Positions 8,574 through 16,697 of a stretch of DNA of 64,000 nt are shown piece after piece. The notes beneath the pieces were generated by a model that saw nothing but the letters and a program-made list of their open reading frames with translations, had not been told where the DNA came from and searched no databases. Every line of letters starts with the position of its first letter. Positions within the stretch are counted from its first letter, which is position 1. Made by a program: the position numbers and the translations under genes. Origin of the DNA: Kribbella steppae (GTDB lineage Bacteria > Actinomycetota > Actinomycetes > Propionibacteriales > Kribbellaceae); contig NZ_SLWN01000015.1 in NCBI RefSeq assembly GCF_004342025.1, positions 62,001-126,000 of the forward strand, written 5' to 3'.

Positions 8574-8580
8574 CTGGGCC

Positions 8581-9750
8581 ATGAGTGAGCGCGTTGTGAA
8601 GCCCGTAGGCCGTGGATTCCTCTTCCTGGATTCGCATCCGGACGGCTGTGCCCGGCTGGTCCGTGAGCTGGCCGGCCAGGTCGAGCGTCGTACGCCGGAA
8701 CGCCGCGTTGCGCTCGTGATCGGGTCGAGCTCTGGCTACGGCCTGGCCGCGACGATCGCGGGTCTCGCGCGCTACGGGATCGACGGGGTGGGTGTGTCGT
8801 TCGAGAAGGCACCGACGGCCCGTCGGACCGCGACGGCCGGCTGGTACCGCACGGCCGAGACTGCGGCGCTCGCCGAAGAGCTCGGCTGTGAGTTCCACTT
8901 CGTCAACGCGGATGCCTTCGCGGACACCACGAAGGACGAGGTGCTCAAGCTGATCGCGGGGCGGTTCGGCGGGGTGGATCACCTGATCTACAGCGTCGCC
9001 GCACCACGCCGCGTGGACCCGCGGACCGAGGAGACGTACCAGTCGGCGATCAAGGCGATCGGCGCACCGCACACCACCAAGAGCCTGGCCTTCGACGGCG
9101 CGGATCCGGTGCTGCAGGAGGTCGGTATCGAGGTCGCGACCGACGACGAGATCGCGCAGACCGTCAAGGTGATGGGCGGCGAGGACTGGTCCCGCTGGGT
9201 CGAGGCGCTGACCGAACGCGGTCTGACCAAGCCCGGCTTCAGCACGGTCGCGCTCACCTACATCGGCTCCGAGCTCACCGGTCCGATCTACCGCCAAGGC
9301 TCGATCGGCGCCGCGAAGGCCGACCTCGAGCAGACCGCGCTCACACTCAGCAAGGACGGCATCCAGGCGATGACGTCGGTGAACGGCGCCGCCGTCACCC
9401 AGGCCTCCTCGGCGATCCCAGGCATCGGCCTGTACGTCAGCCTGCTGCACAAGGTCCTCGGCGACGGCCTGCGGACCCCGATCCAGCAGTCGATCGCTTT
9501 GTGGGACCAGCTCACCGGCGACACCCCGCTCGACCTCGACGAGGAAGGCCGCATCCGCCTCGACCGCTGGGAACTGACCGACGACGTCCAGGCCGCCGTC
9601 CGCGCCCAATGGGAAGCGGCGACCCAGGACAACATCGCAGAGGTCGCCGACGCCGCGTGGTTCTTCTCCGAGGTACGACGCCTGTACGGCTTCGACGTAC
9701 CGGGCGTCGACTACGACGCCGAGACCGAGGTCGACGTCGCCTGGCCCTAG
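8581..9750 (+). CDS. fabV: FabV-type trans-2-enoyl-ACP/CoA reductase
   Basis: The 389-residue protein is a long SDR of the FabV class, which reduces enoyl-ACP or enoyl-CoA with NADH in fatty-acid synthesis. The cofactor loop GSSSGYG is at residues 49-54, and the diagnostic Y-x8-K catalytic pair is Y237 and K246 (IYRQGSIGAAK). Length is close to the family norm of about 400. FabV enzymes are typically triclosan-tolerant compared with FabI/InhA. Whether this is the only enoyl reductase of the cell cannot be seen here. The gene stands alone between murA and the convergent CGNR regulator. Confidence 0.88.
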   Translation: MSERVVKPVGRGFLFLDSHPDGCARLVRELAGQVERRTPERRVALVIGSSSGYGLAATIAGLARYGIDGVGVSFEKAPTARRTATAGWYRTAETAALAEELGCEFHFVNADAFADTTKDEVLKLIAGRFGGVDHLIYSVAAPRRVDPRTEETYQSAIKAIGAPHTTKSLAFDGADPVLQEVGIEVATDDEIAQTVKVMGGEDWSRWVEALTERGLTKPGFSTVALTYIGSELTGPIYRQGSIGAAKADLEQTALTLSKDGIQAMTSVNGAAVTQASSAIPGIGLYVSLLHKVLGDGLRTPIQQSIALWDQLTGDTPLDLDEEGRIRLDRWELTDDVQAAVRAQWEAATQDNIAEVADAAWFFSEVRRLYGFDVPGVDYDAETEVDVAWP

Positions 9751-9759
9751 TTACAGGCC

Positions 9760-10320
9760 CTAGCTGCGGGCGCGGTACTTGCGCATCTTGTTGCGGGAAC
9801 CGCAGAGCGACATCGTGCACCAACGACTACGGCCGGCCGGGCTGCGGTCGTAGTACACCCATCGGCAGGTGTCGGCCGCACATGCCTTGAGTCGCGGCCA
9901 CGTGCCGGCCTGCGTCGCGGCCGCGACGTCGGCCGCGATCCTGGCGACGAGGGCTGGCACATTCCGTAGCCCGTCGGCCGGATGGATCGTCACGCCTCCG
10001 TCGGTCGACAGCGCCAACCTCAGCGGTGCCTCGGCGAGCAGCCGGTCGAGGGCCGCGAGCGACTCCGCGGGTACGTCGACGCCGGCGTGAGCCTGGCAGA
10101 CATCACGAACCGCCTCCCGCAGCGTCAGCACCTCCGCCAGGTCAGCCTGGTCGAACCGCAGATCAGGCAACCCATGGGCGGCGCAGAACGTGCTCAGCTC
10201 CGCAGGCTCCGTCAGCGCGTCGCGTTCCATCTCCAGGTCGACGGTGTTGACCAGGTCCTGGACGAGGACGAGCGGCTCCGGGGCCGGAGTGCGCTCGCCA
10301 GGCTGAATCACAGTTGCCAC
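9760..10320 (-). CDS. CGNR zinc-finger transcriptional regulator
   Basis: The 186-residue protein has an N-terminal ABATE-like helical domain (residues about 15-130) and a C-terminal zinc-finger module. The latter shows paired cysteines in CAADTCRWVYYDRSPAGR and CTMSLCGSRNKMRKYR; the name-giving CGNR tetrapeptide is CGSR here. Such proteins are thought to be ligand-responsive DNA-binding regulators. It starts with GTG and is divergent from an MFS exporter, sharing a 62-nt spacer with repeated GTTACC/GGTAAC half-sites. It most likely controls that exporter; this is inference from context. Confidence 0.82.
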   Translation of the reverse strand: MATVIQPGERTPAPEPLVLVQDLVNTVDLEMERDALTEPAELSTFCAAHGLPDLRFDQADLAEVLTLREAVRDVCQAHAGVDVPAESLAALDRLLAEAPLRLALSTDGGVTIHPADGLRNVPALVARIAADVAAATQAGTWPRLKACAADTCRWVYYDRSPAGRSRWCTMSLCGSRNKMRKYRARS

Positions 10321-10381
10321 GTTACCGCTGTTAGGGCATGATCCGGTAACGGTTACTGGATGAGGCGGAGGTACTGGTAAC
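10321..10381. promoter_or_regulatory. Candidate operator region between CGNR regulator and MFS exporter
   Basis: The divergent spacer holds three half-sites: GTTACC at 10321-10326 and GGTAAC at 10345-10350 and 10376-10381. A near-perfect palindrome GTAACGGTTAC lies at 10346-10356. The spacing suits binding by the adjacent CGNR protein to control both promoters. Confidence 0.45.
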
Positions 10382-10382
10382 G

Positions 10383-11594
10383 GTGGACAGCGATTTCAAG
10401 CGCTTCTGGGCCGGGCAGACGGTGTCCGCGGTCGGCACCCACGTGACGGCGGTCGCGCTGCCCTTGACCGCGGCACTCTCCCTCGACGCGGGCGCCGCGG
10501 GCGTGAGTGCGATCGCGACGGCGACCTATCTGCCGAGTGCGGCCTTGCCGTTGCTCGCAGGTCACTGGCTCGAAGGCCGGCGGAAGCGCGGTGTCATGAT
10601 CGCCGCCGACGTGATCCGGGCCGCCGCGGTCGCGGTCATCCCACTCGCCTGGGCGTTCGACCAACTCACCCTGCCCCTACTGGTCGCGGTCGCCTTCCTG
10701 GTCGGCGCGGCCAGTGTCGTGTTCGACATCGCGTCGTTCGCCTACCTGCCGGACTTCGTTCCTGAGCAGGACCTGCCGGCCGCCAACCGCGCGTTGCAGG
10801 GCTCATCCACGGCTGCACAGGTCGGCGGACCAGGACTGTCCGGTCTGCTGGTGCAACTGCTCGGGCCGGCCATCGCGCTGCTGGTCGACGCGTTCTCCTA
10901 CCTGGCCAGCGCGGTGGGGATCGGGTCGGCACGCCGTACGGAGGTTGCACCCCATGTCACGGACGCCCGGCCGAGCCTGTGGGAAGGCGTCCGGCAGATC
11001 AAGGTCAGCCCGTTCCTGCGCGCGCTCACCGCACATGCCGCGCTCTACAACGCGTCGGCGCAGATCCTGGTCGTGAACCTCGTCGTCCTCGCGGTCAAGG
11101 AGCGCGGCCTGTCTGCAGGCGGCTACGGCATCGCGCTGAGCGCGGGCGGTGCCGGCGCGTTCGCCGGGGCGATGATCGGTCTCCGCCTCGCGAAGCGGCT
11201 CGGCTACGGTCGGGCATTCCTCACGTCCCTCGCATTGTCGACCGGCCTGCCGCTCCTGCTGGCGCTGCTGCCCGGTCGTGGCGTCCAGTACGGCGTACTC
11301 CTCGGCCTGGTGCAATTCGCGGCCGGCATCGGCCTCGGCAGCGCCAACGTCTTGTCCGTGACGATCCGCCAACTCCTGATCCCCCGGGCATCCCTTGCCC
11401 GAAGCAACGGCGCGTATCGCACCTTCACCTTTGGCGTGCTCCCGGTGGGTGCTGCGCTCGGCGGCGTGCTGGGCAGCACCTTCGGCACCACGGCTGCCGT
11501 TGCGGCCGGAACCGTCGGCATGGCGCTGTCCGCGCTGCCCATGTTCGTCCGGGAGGTCCGGACGCTCGAGACGCCAGTGACTACAGCGGCTTGA
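10383..11594 (+). CDS. Major facilitator superfamily exporter
   Basis: The 403-residue membrane protein has about 12 predicted transmembrane helices and the MFS_3 (enterobactin-exporter-like) look: FKRFWAGQTVSAVGTHV at the N terminus, the cytoplasmic loop GHWLEGRRKRGVM after helix 2, and a repeated half after the central loop. It probably exports a hydrophobic compound or drug by proton antiport. GTG 10383 is the start. It is divergent from the CGNR regulator, which is a likely controller. Its 3' end overlaps the helicase gene on the other strand by 14 bp. Confidence 0.85.
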   Translation: MDSDFKRFWAGQTVSAVGTHVTAVALPLTAALSLDAGAAGVSAIATATYLPSAALPLLAGHWLEGRRKRGVMIAADVIRAAAVAVIPLAWAFDQLTLPLLVAVAFLVGAASVVFDIASFAYLPDFVPEQDLPAANRALQGSSTAAQVGGPGLSGLLVQLLGPAIALLVDAFSYLASAVGIGSARRTEVAPHVTDARPSLWEGVRQIKVSPFLRALTAHAALYNASAQILVVNLVVLAVKERGLSAGGYGIALSAGGAGAFAGAMIGLRLAKRLGYGRAFLTSLALSTGLPLLLALLPGRGVQYGVLLGLVQFAAGIGLGSANVLSVTIRQLLIPRASLARSNGAYRTFTFGVLPVGAALGGVLGSTFGTTAAVAAGTVGMALSALPMFVREVRTLETPVTTAA

Positions 11595-14082
11595 ACGACA
11601 CCATCTCGAGGACCAGGTCGCCGGCGTCGTCGGAGGCGCCCAGGTCGACGGTGGCGGAGATGCGCCAGTCGTGGTTGCCTTCCGGGTCGTCGATGATCTG
11701 CTGAACCTCCCAGTAGCCGGGGTGTTCCTCGACGATGAAGAGGGCCGGGCCGCGTGCTGCCGGGCCGGTGTTGAGGGTGGAGTGTTCGGCGTAGTACGCC
11801 GTACCGGCCTCGGCCCAGCGGCCGGCGTCCCAGCCCGCGTCGGTGTCGAGTTGGCCGAGCTCGGCCCAGCGGTGCAAGGAGACCAGCTCGACGCGGCGGA
11901 ACATCGCGTTGCGGACCAGGACCCGGAAAGCCCTGCTGTTCAAGGTGATCCGGCGCGGCCCGGTCGGAGTCGGCTCGGCGACCTCTTCGGCCGTCGGGTT
12001 GGTCAGCTCCTCCCACTCGTCGAGCAGGCTGGAGTCGGTCTGCCGGACGACCTCGCCGAGCCACTCGACCAGGTCGGTCAGATCCTCGTTCACCTTGTCC
12101 GGCGGCACGGTCTGCCGGAGCGCCTTGTATGCGTCGCTCAGGTACCGCAGGACGACGCCTTCCGACCGCGCCAACCCGTAGAAGCCGATGAACTCGCCGA
12201 ACGTCATCGCCCGCTCGAACATGTCCCGGACCACCGACTTCGGCGACAAGCCGGCGTCGGCAATCCACGGATGCGTCTGCCGGTACATGTCGAACGTTGC
12301 CTCGAGCAACTCGTTGAGCGGCTTCGGCCAGGTCACGTCCTCGAGCAGTTCCATCCGCTCGTCGTACTCGATCCCCTCGGCCTTCATCGCGTTCACGGCC
12401 TCGCCCTTGGCCTGGTGCTCCTGCGCCCAGAGCACCGCCCGCGGGTCTTCCAGCGTCGCTTCGATGATGGAGACCACGTCCAGCGCGTACTCCGGGCTTT
12501 CCGGGTCGAGCAGATCCAGCGCGGCCAGTGCGAACGTCGACAACGGCTGGTTGAGGCTGAAGTCCTTCTGCAGGTCGACGGTCAGCCGCAGCATCCGGCC
12601 GTACTCGTCCGGTTCGTCCAGCCGCTCGACGACACCGGCGGTCAGCAGGGTCCGGTAGATCTGGATCGCCCGGCGGATCAGCCGGACCTGGGTCTTGGCG
12701 TCCTCGTGGTTGTCGCGGAGCAGGTGCCGCATGCTCGCGAACGCGTCACCGTCGCGGGCGATCACGTTGAGCAGCATCGCGTGGCTGACTCGCATCCGCG
12801 ACTTCAACGCCTCGGGCTCGGCCGCGACCAGCCGGTCGAACGTGTCCTCGCCCCAGGTGACGAAACCTTCCGGCGGCTTCTTCCGCTGCACCTTGCGCTG
12901 CTTCTTCGGGTCGTCCCCCGCCTTGGCCAGCGCCTTCACGTTCTCCACCACATGATCCGGCGCTTGGACGACAACAGTCCCCGACGTGTCGTATCCGGCC
13001 CGGCCCGCCCGACCCGCGATCTGGTGGAACTCCCGCGCCTTCAGGATCCGCTGCCGGCGTCCGTCGTACTTGCTCAGCGCCGTCAGGACGACGGTCCGGA
13101 TCGGGACGTTGATGCCGACGCCGAGGGTGTCGGTGCCGCAGATCACCTTGAGCAGACCGGCCTGGGCGAGTTGCTCGACCAAGCGGCGGTACTTCGGCAG
13201 CATGCCGGCGTGGTGGACGCCGATCCCGTGTTTCACCAGCCGTTGCAGGGTCCGGCCGAAGCCCTTGCTGAAGCGGAAGTGCCCGATCAGCTCGTTGATC
13301 TTCTCCTTCTCCTCCTTCGAGGAGACGTTGATACTCGTCAGCGCCTGGGCCCGTTCGAGGGCGGCGGCCTGGGTGAAGTGGACGACGTACACCGGCGCCT
13401 GGTGGGTGGTGAGCAGCTCCTCGAGCGTCTCGTGCAGCGCGGTGGTGACGTACTTGTAGATCAGCGGCACCGGTCGCTCGGCCGACGACACGATCGCGGT
13501 CGGGCGACCGGTCCGGCGGGACAGGTCGATCTTGAACCGCTCGACATCGCCGAGGGTCGCCGACATGAGGATGAACTGGGCGTCCGGCAGTTCGAGCAGC
13601 GGCACCTGCCAGGCCCAGCCGCGATCCGGCTCGGAGTAGAAGTGGAACTCGTCCATCACCACCTGGCCGACGTCGGCGAGGGCACCCTCGCGCAGCGCGA
13701 CATTGGCGAGCACCTCGGCGGTGCAGCAGATGATCGGGGCACCGGCGTTCACCGACGCGTCGCCGGTCAGCATGCCGACCTTGTCGGCGCCGAAGACGTC
13801 GCACAACGCGAAGAACTTCTCCGACACCAGCGCCTTGATCGGCGCGGTGTAGAAGGTGCGCTTGCCGTTCGCGAGCGCGGCGAAGTGCGATCCGGTGGCG
13901 ACCAGGCTCTTCCCCGAGCCGGTCGGCGTCGACAGGATCACGTTCGACCCCGTCATCACCTCGATCAGCGCCTCCTCCTGCGCCGGGTACAGCGAGATCC
14001 CCTGCTCCCCCACCCACCTCGCAAAGGCGTCGTACAGGGCATCGGCATCAGTACTGGCAGGAACTTCCTCGGTCAGCGTCAT
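11581..14082 (-). CDS. Ski2-like DEAD/DEAH-box RNA helicase with DUF3516 C terminus
   Basis: The 833-residue protein is a superfamily-2 helicase. Walker A (STPTGSGKS, about residues 51-59), the DEFH box (144-147), SAT (174-176), GVHHAGML and the motif VI segment QIAGRAGRAGYD are all intact. The C-terminal half matches the actinobacterial DUF3516 extension, probably involved in RNA binding. It likely unwinds RNA in ribosome maturation or decay. The ATG at 14082 is chosen because the frame upstream (to 14346) lacks helicase similarity and contains the inverted repeat. The gene converges with the MFS exporter with a 14-bp overlap. Confidence 0.88.
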   Translation of the reverse strand: MTLTEEVPASTDADALYDAFARWVGEQGISLYPAQEEALIEVMTGSNVILSTPTGSGKSLVATGSHFAALANGKRTFYTAPIKALVSEKFFALCDVFGADKVGMLTGDASVNAGAPIICCTAEVLANVALREGALADVGQVVMDEFHFYSEPDRGWAWQVPLLELPDAQFILMSATLGDVERFKIDLSRRTGRPTAIVSSAERPVPLIYKYVTTALHETLEELLTTHQAPVYVVHFTQAAALERAQALTSINVSSKEEKEKINELIGHFRFSKGFGRTLQRLVKHGIGVHHAGMLPKYRRLVEQLAQAGLLKVICGTDTLGVGINVPIRTVVLTALSKYDGRRQRILKAREFHQIAGRAGRAGYDTSGTVVVQAPDHVVENVKALAKAGDDPKKQRKVQRKKPPEGFVTWGEDTFDRLVAAEPEALKSRMRVSHAMLLNVIARDGDAFASMRHLLRDNHEDAKTQVRLIRRAIQIYRTLLTAGVVERLDEPDEYGRMLRLTVDLQKDFSLNQPLSTFALAALDLLDPESPEYALDVVSIIEATLEDPRAVLWAQEHQAKGEAVNAMKAEGIEYDERMELLEDVTWPKPLNELLEATFDMYRQTHPWIADAGLSPKSVVRDMFERAMTFGEFIGFYGLARSEGVVLRYLSDAYKALRQTVPPDKVNEDLTDLVEWLGEVVRQTDSSLLDEWEELTNPTAEEVAEPTPTGPRRITLNSRAFRVLVRNAMFRRVELVSLHRWAELGQLDTDAGWDAGRWAEAGTAYYAEHSTLNTGPAARGPALFIVEEHPGYWEVQQIIDDPEGNHDWRISATVDLGASDDAGDLVLEMVSFKPL

Positions 14083-14127
14083 CACCAACCATTGTCCCTT
14101 ACTACCTAGAAGCCGGCTGAGACCGGG

Positions 14128-14223
14128 ACCGAAGGACAGGAGGTATACCGTTCCCGTCGCCTCGATCCCGCGTGGACTCGAGGCAGAACCGGCCGGCAGG
14201 GCCACTACCTCCTGTCCTTCGGT
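14128..14223. repeat. Inverted-repeat element, copy 1 (upstream of AbiEi/DUF559 gene)
   Basis: ACCGAAGGACAGGAGGTA at 14128-14145 and its exact reverse complement at 14206-14223 enclose a 60-nt spacer. The element lies between the divergent helicase and AbiEi/DUF559 genes. A near-identical pair of arms lies at 15133-15229, just past the DUF559 coding sequence. Confidence 0.85.
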
Positions 14224-14275
14224 GACCTGTGGACAACCCGAAGCAGGGTTGGACGACCTCAGGCAGCATCTTCGG

Positions 14276-15151
14276 ATGGTGTCTGTTGCCGAGGTCCTCC
14301 GGCGGATGGGGCGTCCGGCGCGCTCGGCGGAGCTCGTGGCCGTCACCTCCAGGAAGGCGCTCGCCTCGGCCGTGCGGCATGGCGAGGTGGAGCGGCTGAG
14401 GCGAGGGATCTACGCTCTGCCGGGGTTGGCAACCGACCGGATGACTGCGGTCGCCTATGACGCAGTCCTCTCGCACCTGAGCGCCGCGAGGGTGTGGAAC
14501 CTGCCGCTGCTGGTGGCACCCGAGAAGCCACACATCACCGTTCCGGTGAAGCGCAAGCCGCGTCGTGATCCGCCTGCTGTCCTGCACTGGGCCGAGGTCA
14601 CGGCGGACGAACGCCGTGCCGGGACGACTTCGCCACTCCGGACGGTTCTCGACTGTGCCCGGCTGCTGCCGTTCGGCGAGGCGCTCGCGGTGGCTGATGC
14701 GGCGTTGGCCGGCGGGCTGATCCACCCAGACGAACTGCTCTCCGCGGCTTCCGCGCTCCGCGGTCCCGGCTGCCCGAATGCCCGCCGGGTCGCGGTCTGT
14801 GCGGACCGTCGGTCCGGCAGCTTCCTCGAGTCCTTGCTTCGCGCGCTGCTGTTCAGCAACGGCGTGGACGGGTTCGAACCGCAGGTGTTGGTGAACTCCG
14901 AAGGCTTCCGGGCGCGGGTCGATCTCGGCCATCGGGAGGCGCGGGTCGCCCTGGAGGCGGAGGGGTATGAGTTCCACGGGTCAGCGAACGACTTCGCCGC
15001 GGACTGTGGGCGGTACGACGAACTCGTGACGGCGGGTTGGGCGGTCCTGAGGTTCACCTACCAACACGTGATCGGAAGTCCGGCGTGGGTCGTGGCGACC
15101 ACCAGGGCGGCCGTGGCGCAGCGGATCGGGGTACCGAAGGACAGGAGGTAG
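14276..15151 (+). CDS. AbiEi-like antitoxin-domain / DUF559 protein
   Basis: The 291-residue protein starts with a winged-helix AbiEi-type domain (residues about 1-60, EVLRRMGRPARSAELVAV then VRHGEVERLRRGIYALPG). It ends in a DUF559 domain, a VSR-like PD-(D/E)XK nuclease fold seen as RVDLGHREARVALEAEGYEFHG. Such genes are common singletons in actinomycetes and no AbiEii toxin is adjacent, so the role is unknown; DNA nicking or repair and defence are both possible. ATG 14276 is taken as start because the N-terminal domain begins there. The gene is bracketed by two similar inverted repeats, the second of which includes its last codons and stop. Confidence 0.75.
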   Translation: MVSVAEVLRRMGRPARSAELVAVTSRKALASAVRHGEVERLRRGIYALPGLATDRMTAVAYDAVLSHLSAARVWNLPLLVAPEKPHITVPVKRKPRRDPPAVLHWAEVTADERRAGTTSPLRTVLDCARLLPFGEALAVADAALAGGLIHPDELLSAASALRGPGCPNARRVAVCADRRSGSFLESLLRALLFSNGVDGFEPQVLVNSEGFRARVDLGHREARVALEAEGYEFHGSANDFAADCGRYDELVTAGWAVLRFTYQHVIGSPAWVVATTRAAVAQRIGVPKDRR

Positions 15152-15229
15152 TCAGTTGTTGCCGGTGTCGGCGGGCGTTCGTTGCGGGTGAGTGAGAGCG
15201 CAGGAGTCCGAGACCTCCTGTCGTTCGGT
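15133..15229. repeat. Inverted-repeat element, copy 2 (end of AbiEi/DUF559 gene)
   Basis: The left arm ACCGAAGGACAGGAGGTA (15133-15150) is identical to copy 1 and forms the last codons and most of the stop of the DUF559 gene. The right arm ACCTCCTGTCGTTCGGT (15213-15229) differs from copy 1 at one base. The overall span (97 nt) equals that of copy 1 (96 nt), but the spacers are unrelated. Confidence 0.85.
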
Positions 15230-15320
15230 CCCCAACCATTCGGCTCGGGAAAGGGACCGCTGGGCGCTGCAACAGGTGCAACTCGTTGAGGTTATATCTA
15301 TTCAGCGGTGACTTGGCAGA

Positions 15321-16598
15321 ATGAATTCTTCCTCGTGGCGCCGAGTGGGCGCGAGTGTGCTGGTGATGGCGGTGGGCGCGGCGGGCCTGGTGGACTCCGC
15401 AGCCCCGGACGGTTCGGCAGCGGCTGGGTCCGCGGCGGCTGACTCGGCGGCGGCCGGGGCCGCGGCGGATGGTGGGCAGGGGTCGCAACTGGTGACGACG
15501 TGGGGTGCCAGTGACGACATCGCCGGCGGGACGTTGAACGACATGACGGTGCGGAACATCATGCGGACGAGCGTCGGTGGGCGTGACCTGCGGATCCGGT
15601 TGTCGAACGCGCACGGCGACCAGCCGTTGGTCACTGATTCCGTGTACGTCGGGCGACATCAGGCTGGCGCGAGCGTCGTGCCAGGGACGAGCCGGCGGCT
15701 GACGTTCGGTGGGAAGGAATCAGTGCGGATACCGCCGGGCGGGATGGCGATCAGCGATCCGCTGCCGGGGGCGGTGCCTGCGCAGACCAGCGTGACCGTG
15801 AGTCTGCATGTGGTCGGCACGACGGGCGTGATCACAGCGCACAACCGGGCCATGCAGCACAGCTACAAGTCGACCTCCGGCGATCACGCGGCGGACGAGT
15901 CGGCGACGGCGTATCAGACCGAGTCGTCCGCGTGGTTCTTCCTCAACGCGGCGATCGTCACCGCGCCGCAGCAGGTCGACACCGTGGCGACGCTGGGCGA
16001 TTCGATCACCTCGTCAGTCGGTTCGACGATCGACACCAACCGCCGCTGGCCGGACGTTCTCGCCGACCGGTACGCCGAACTGCCCGAGCACCGGCGACTT
16101 GGGATCTCGAACGAAGGGATCTCCGGCAACCGCGTCCTCAACGGCGTCGCGAAGGCCGGCAGTGCCGGGCCGAGTGCGCTGGCTCGCCTGGATCGGGACG
16201 TCCTGACCAAGCCCGGTGTACGGACTGTCCTTGTGCTGGAAGGGATCAACGACATCTACGCCGGCGCCAGCGCGGACGAACTGATCGACGGCTACCGCCA
16301 GCTGATCACCCGGGTGCACGCCTCCGGCCGGTGCATCGTCGGCGGCACGATCACTCCCGTGGGCGGCTCGTTCGTCTACACGCCCGAGAAGGAGGCGGCG
16401 CGGCAAGCCGTCAACGAGTTCATCCGGAACAGCGGTGAGTTCGACGGCGTCGTCGACTTCGACGCTGCGACCCGGGATCCGGCCGACCCGAGTCGCTTGC
16501 AGGCTGCATACGACGGGGGCGACGGCCTCCACCCGAACGACGCGGGCAGCCACGCCATGGGCAATGCGGCCAATCTCGACACACTTCGCTGCGACTAG
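15321..16598 (+). CDS. Secreted SGNH/GDSL-family esterase
   Basis: The 425-residue protein has a signal peptide, an Ala/Ser/Gly-rich linker to about residue 55, a beta-sandwich region (residues about 57-205) and a C-terminal SGNH hydrolase domain. Catalytic motifs are visible: GDSI with S228, GISGNR, EGINDIY and DGLHPND with D401 and H404. Enzymes with this layout de-acetylate plant polysaccharides such as rhamnogalacturonan or xylan, which fits the pectin genes later in the window; the exact substrate is not shown. An AT-rich patch upstream (TTATATCTATT) may hold its promoter. It is followed by a strong terminator hairpin. Confidence 0.82.
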   Translation: MNSSSWRRVGASVLVMAVGAAGLVDSAAPDGSAAAGSAAADSAAAGAAADGGQGSQLVTTWGASDDIAGGTLNDMTVRNIMRTSVGGRDLRIRLSNAHGDQPLVTDSVYVGRHQAGASVVPGTSRRLTFGGKESVRIPPGGMAISDPLPGAVPAQTSVTVSLHVVGTTGVITAHNRAMQHSYKSTSGDHAADESATAYQTESSAWFFLNAAIVTAPQQVDTVATLGDSITSSVGSTIDTNRRWPDVLADRYAELPEHRRLGISNEGISGNRVLNGVAKAGSAGPSALARLDRDVLTKPGVRTVLVLEGINDIYAGASADELIDGYRQLITRVHASGRCIVGGTITPVGGSFVYTPEKEAARQAVNEFIRNSGEFDGVVDFDAATRDPADPSRLQAAYDGGDGLHPNDAGSHAMGNAANLDTLRCD

Positions 16599-16603
16599 AA
16601 GAA

Positions 16604-16638
16604 GCCGCGCGCACCGCCCTGGGGGCGGTGCGCGCGGC
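16604..16638. terminator. Strong hairpin between convergent genes
   Basis: GCCGCGCGCACCGCCC (16604-16619) pairs perfectly with 16623-16638 around a 3-nt loop, giving a 16-bp GC stem. It lies just past the SGNH esterase stop and before the end of the convergent lipoprotein gene, so it can serve both. There is no U-tract, which is usual in actinomycetes. Confidence 0.8.
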
Positions 16639-16697
16639 GTTGGCAGGTGGGGCCGGGAACCCTAGGTGCGGGGCGGCGTGGCCCCGACCGCCGGTTG

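Noticed and set aside
11671..14109. An 812-codon plus-strand frame opposite the helicase
   Set aside because: Low-complexity shadow translation; the helicase motifs on the minus strand are complete.
14083..14346. N-terminal extension of the helicase to ATG 14346
   Set aside because: The added residues have no helicase similarity and cover the inverted repeat and the start of the divergent DUF559 gene.
15133..15229. Simple transcription terminator of the DUF559 gene
   Set aside because: The loop is about 60 nt and the same arms occur upstream of the gene, which a terminator would not explain; kept as a repeat element.
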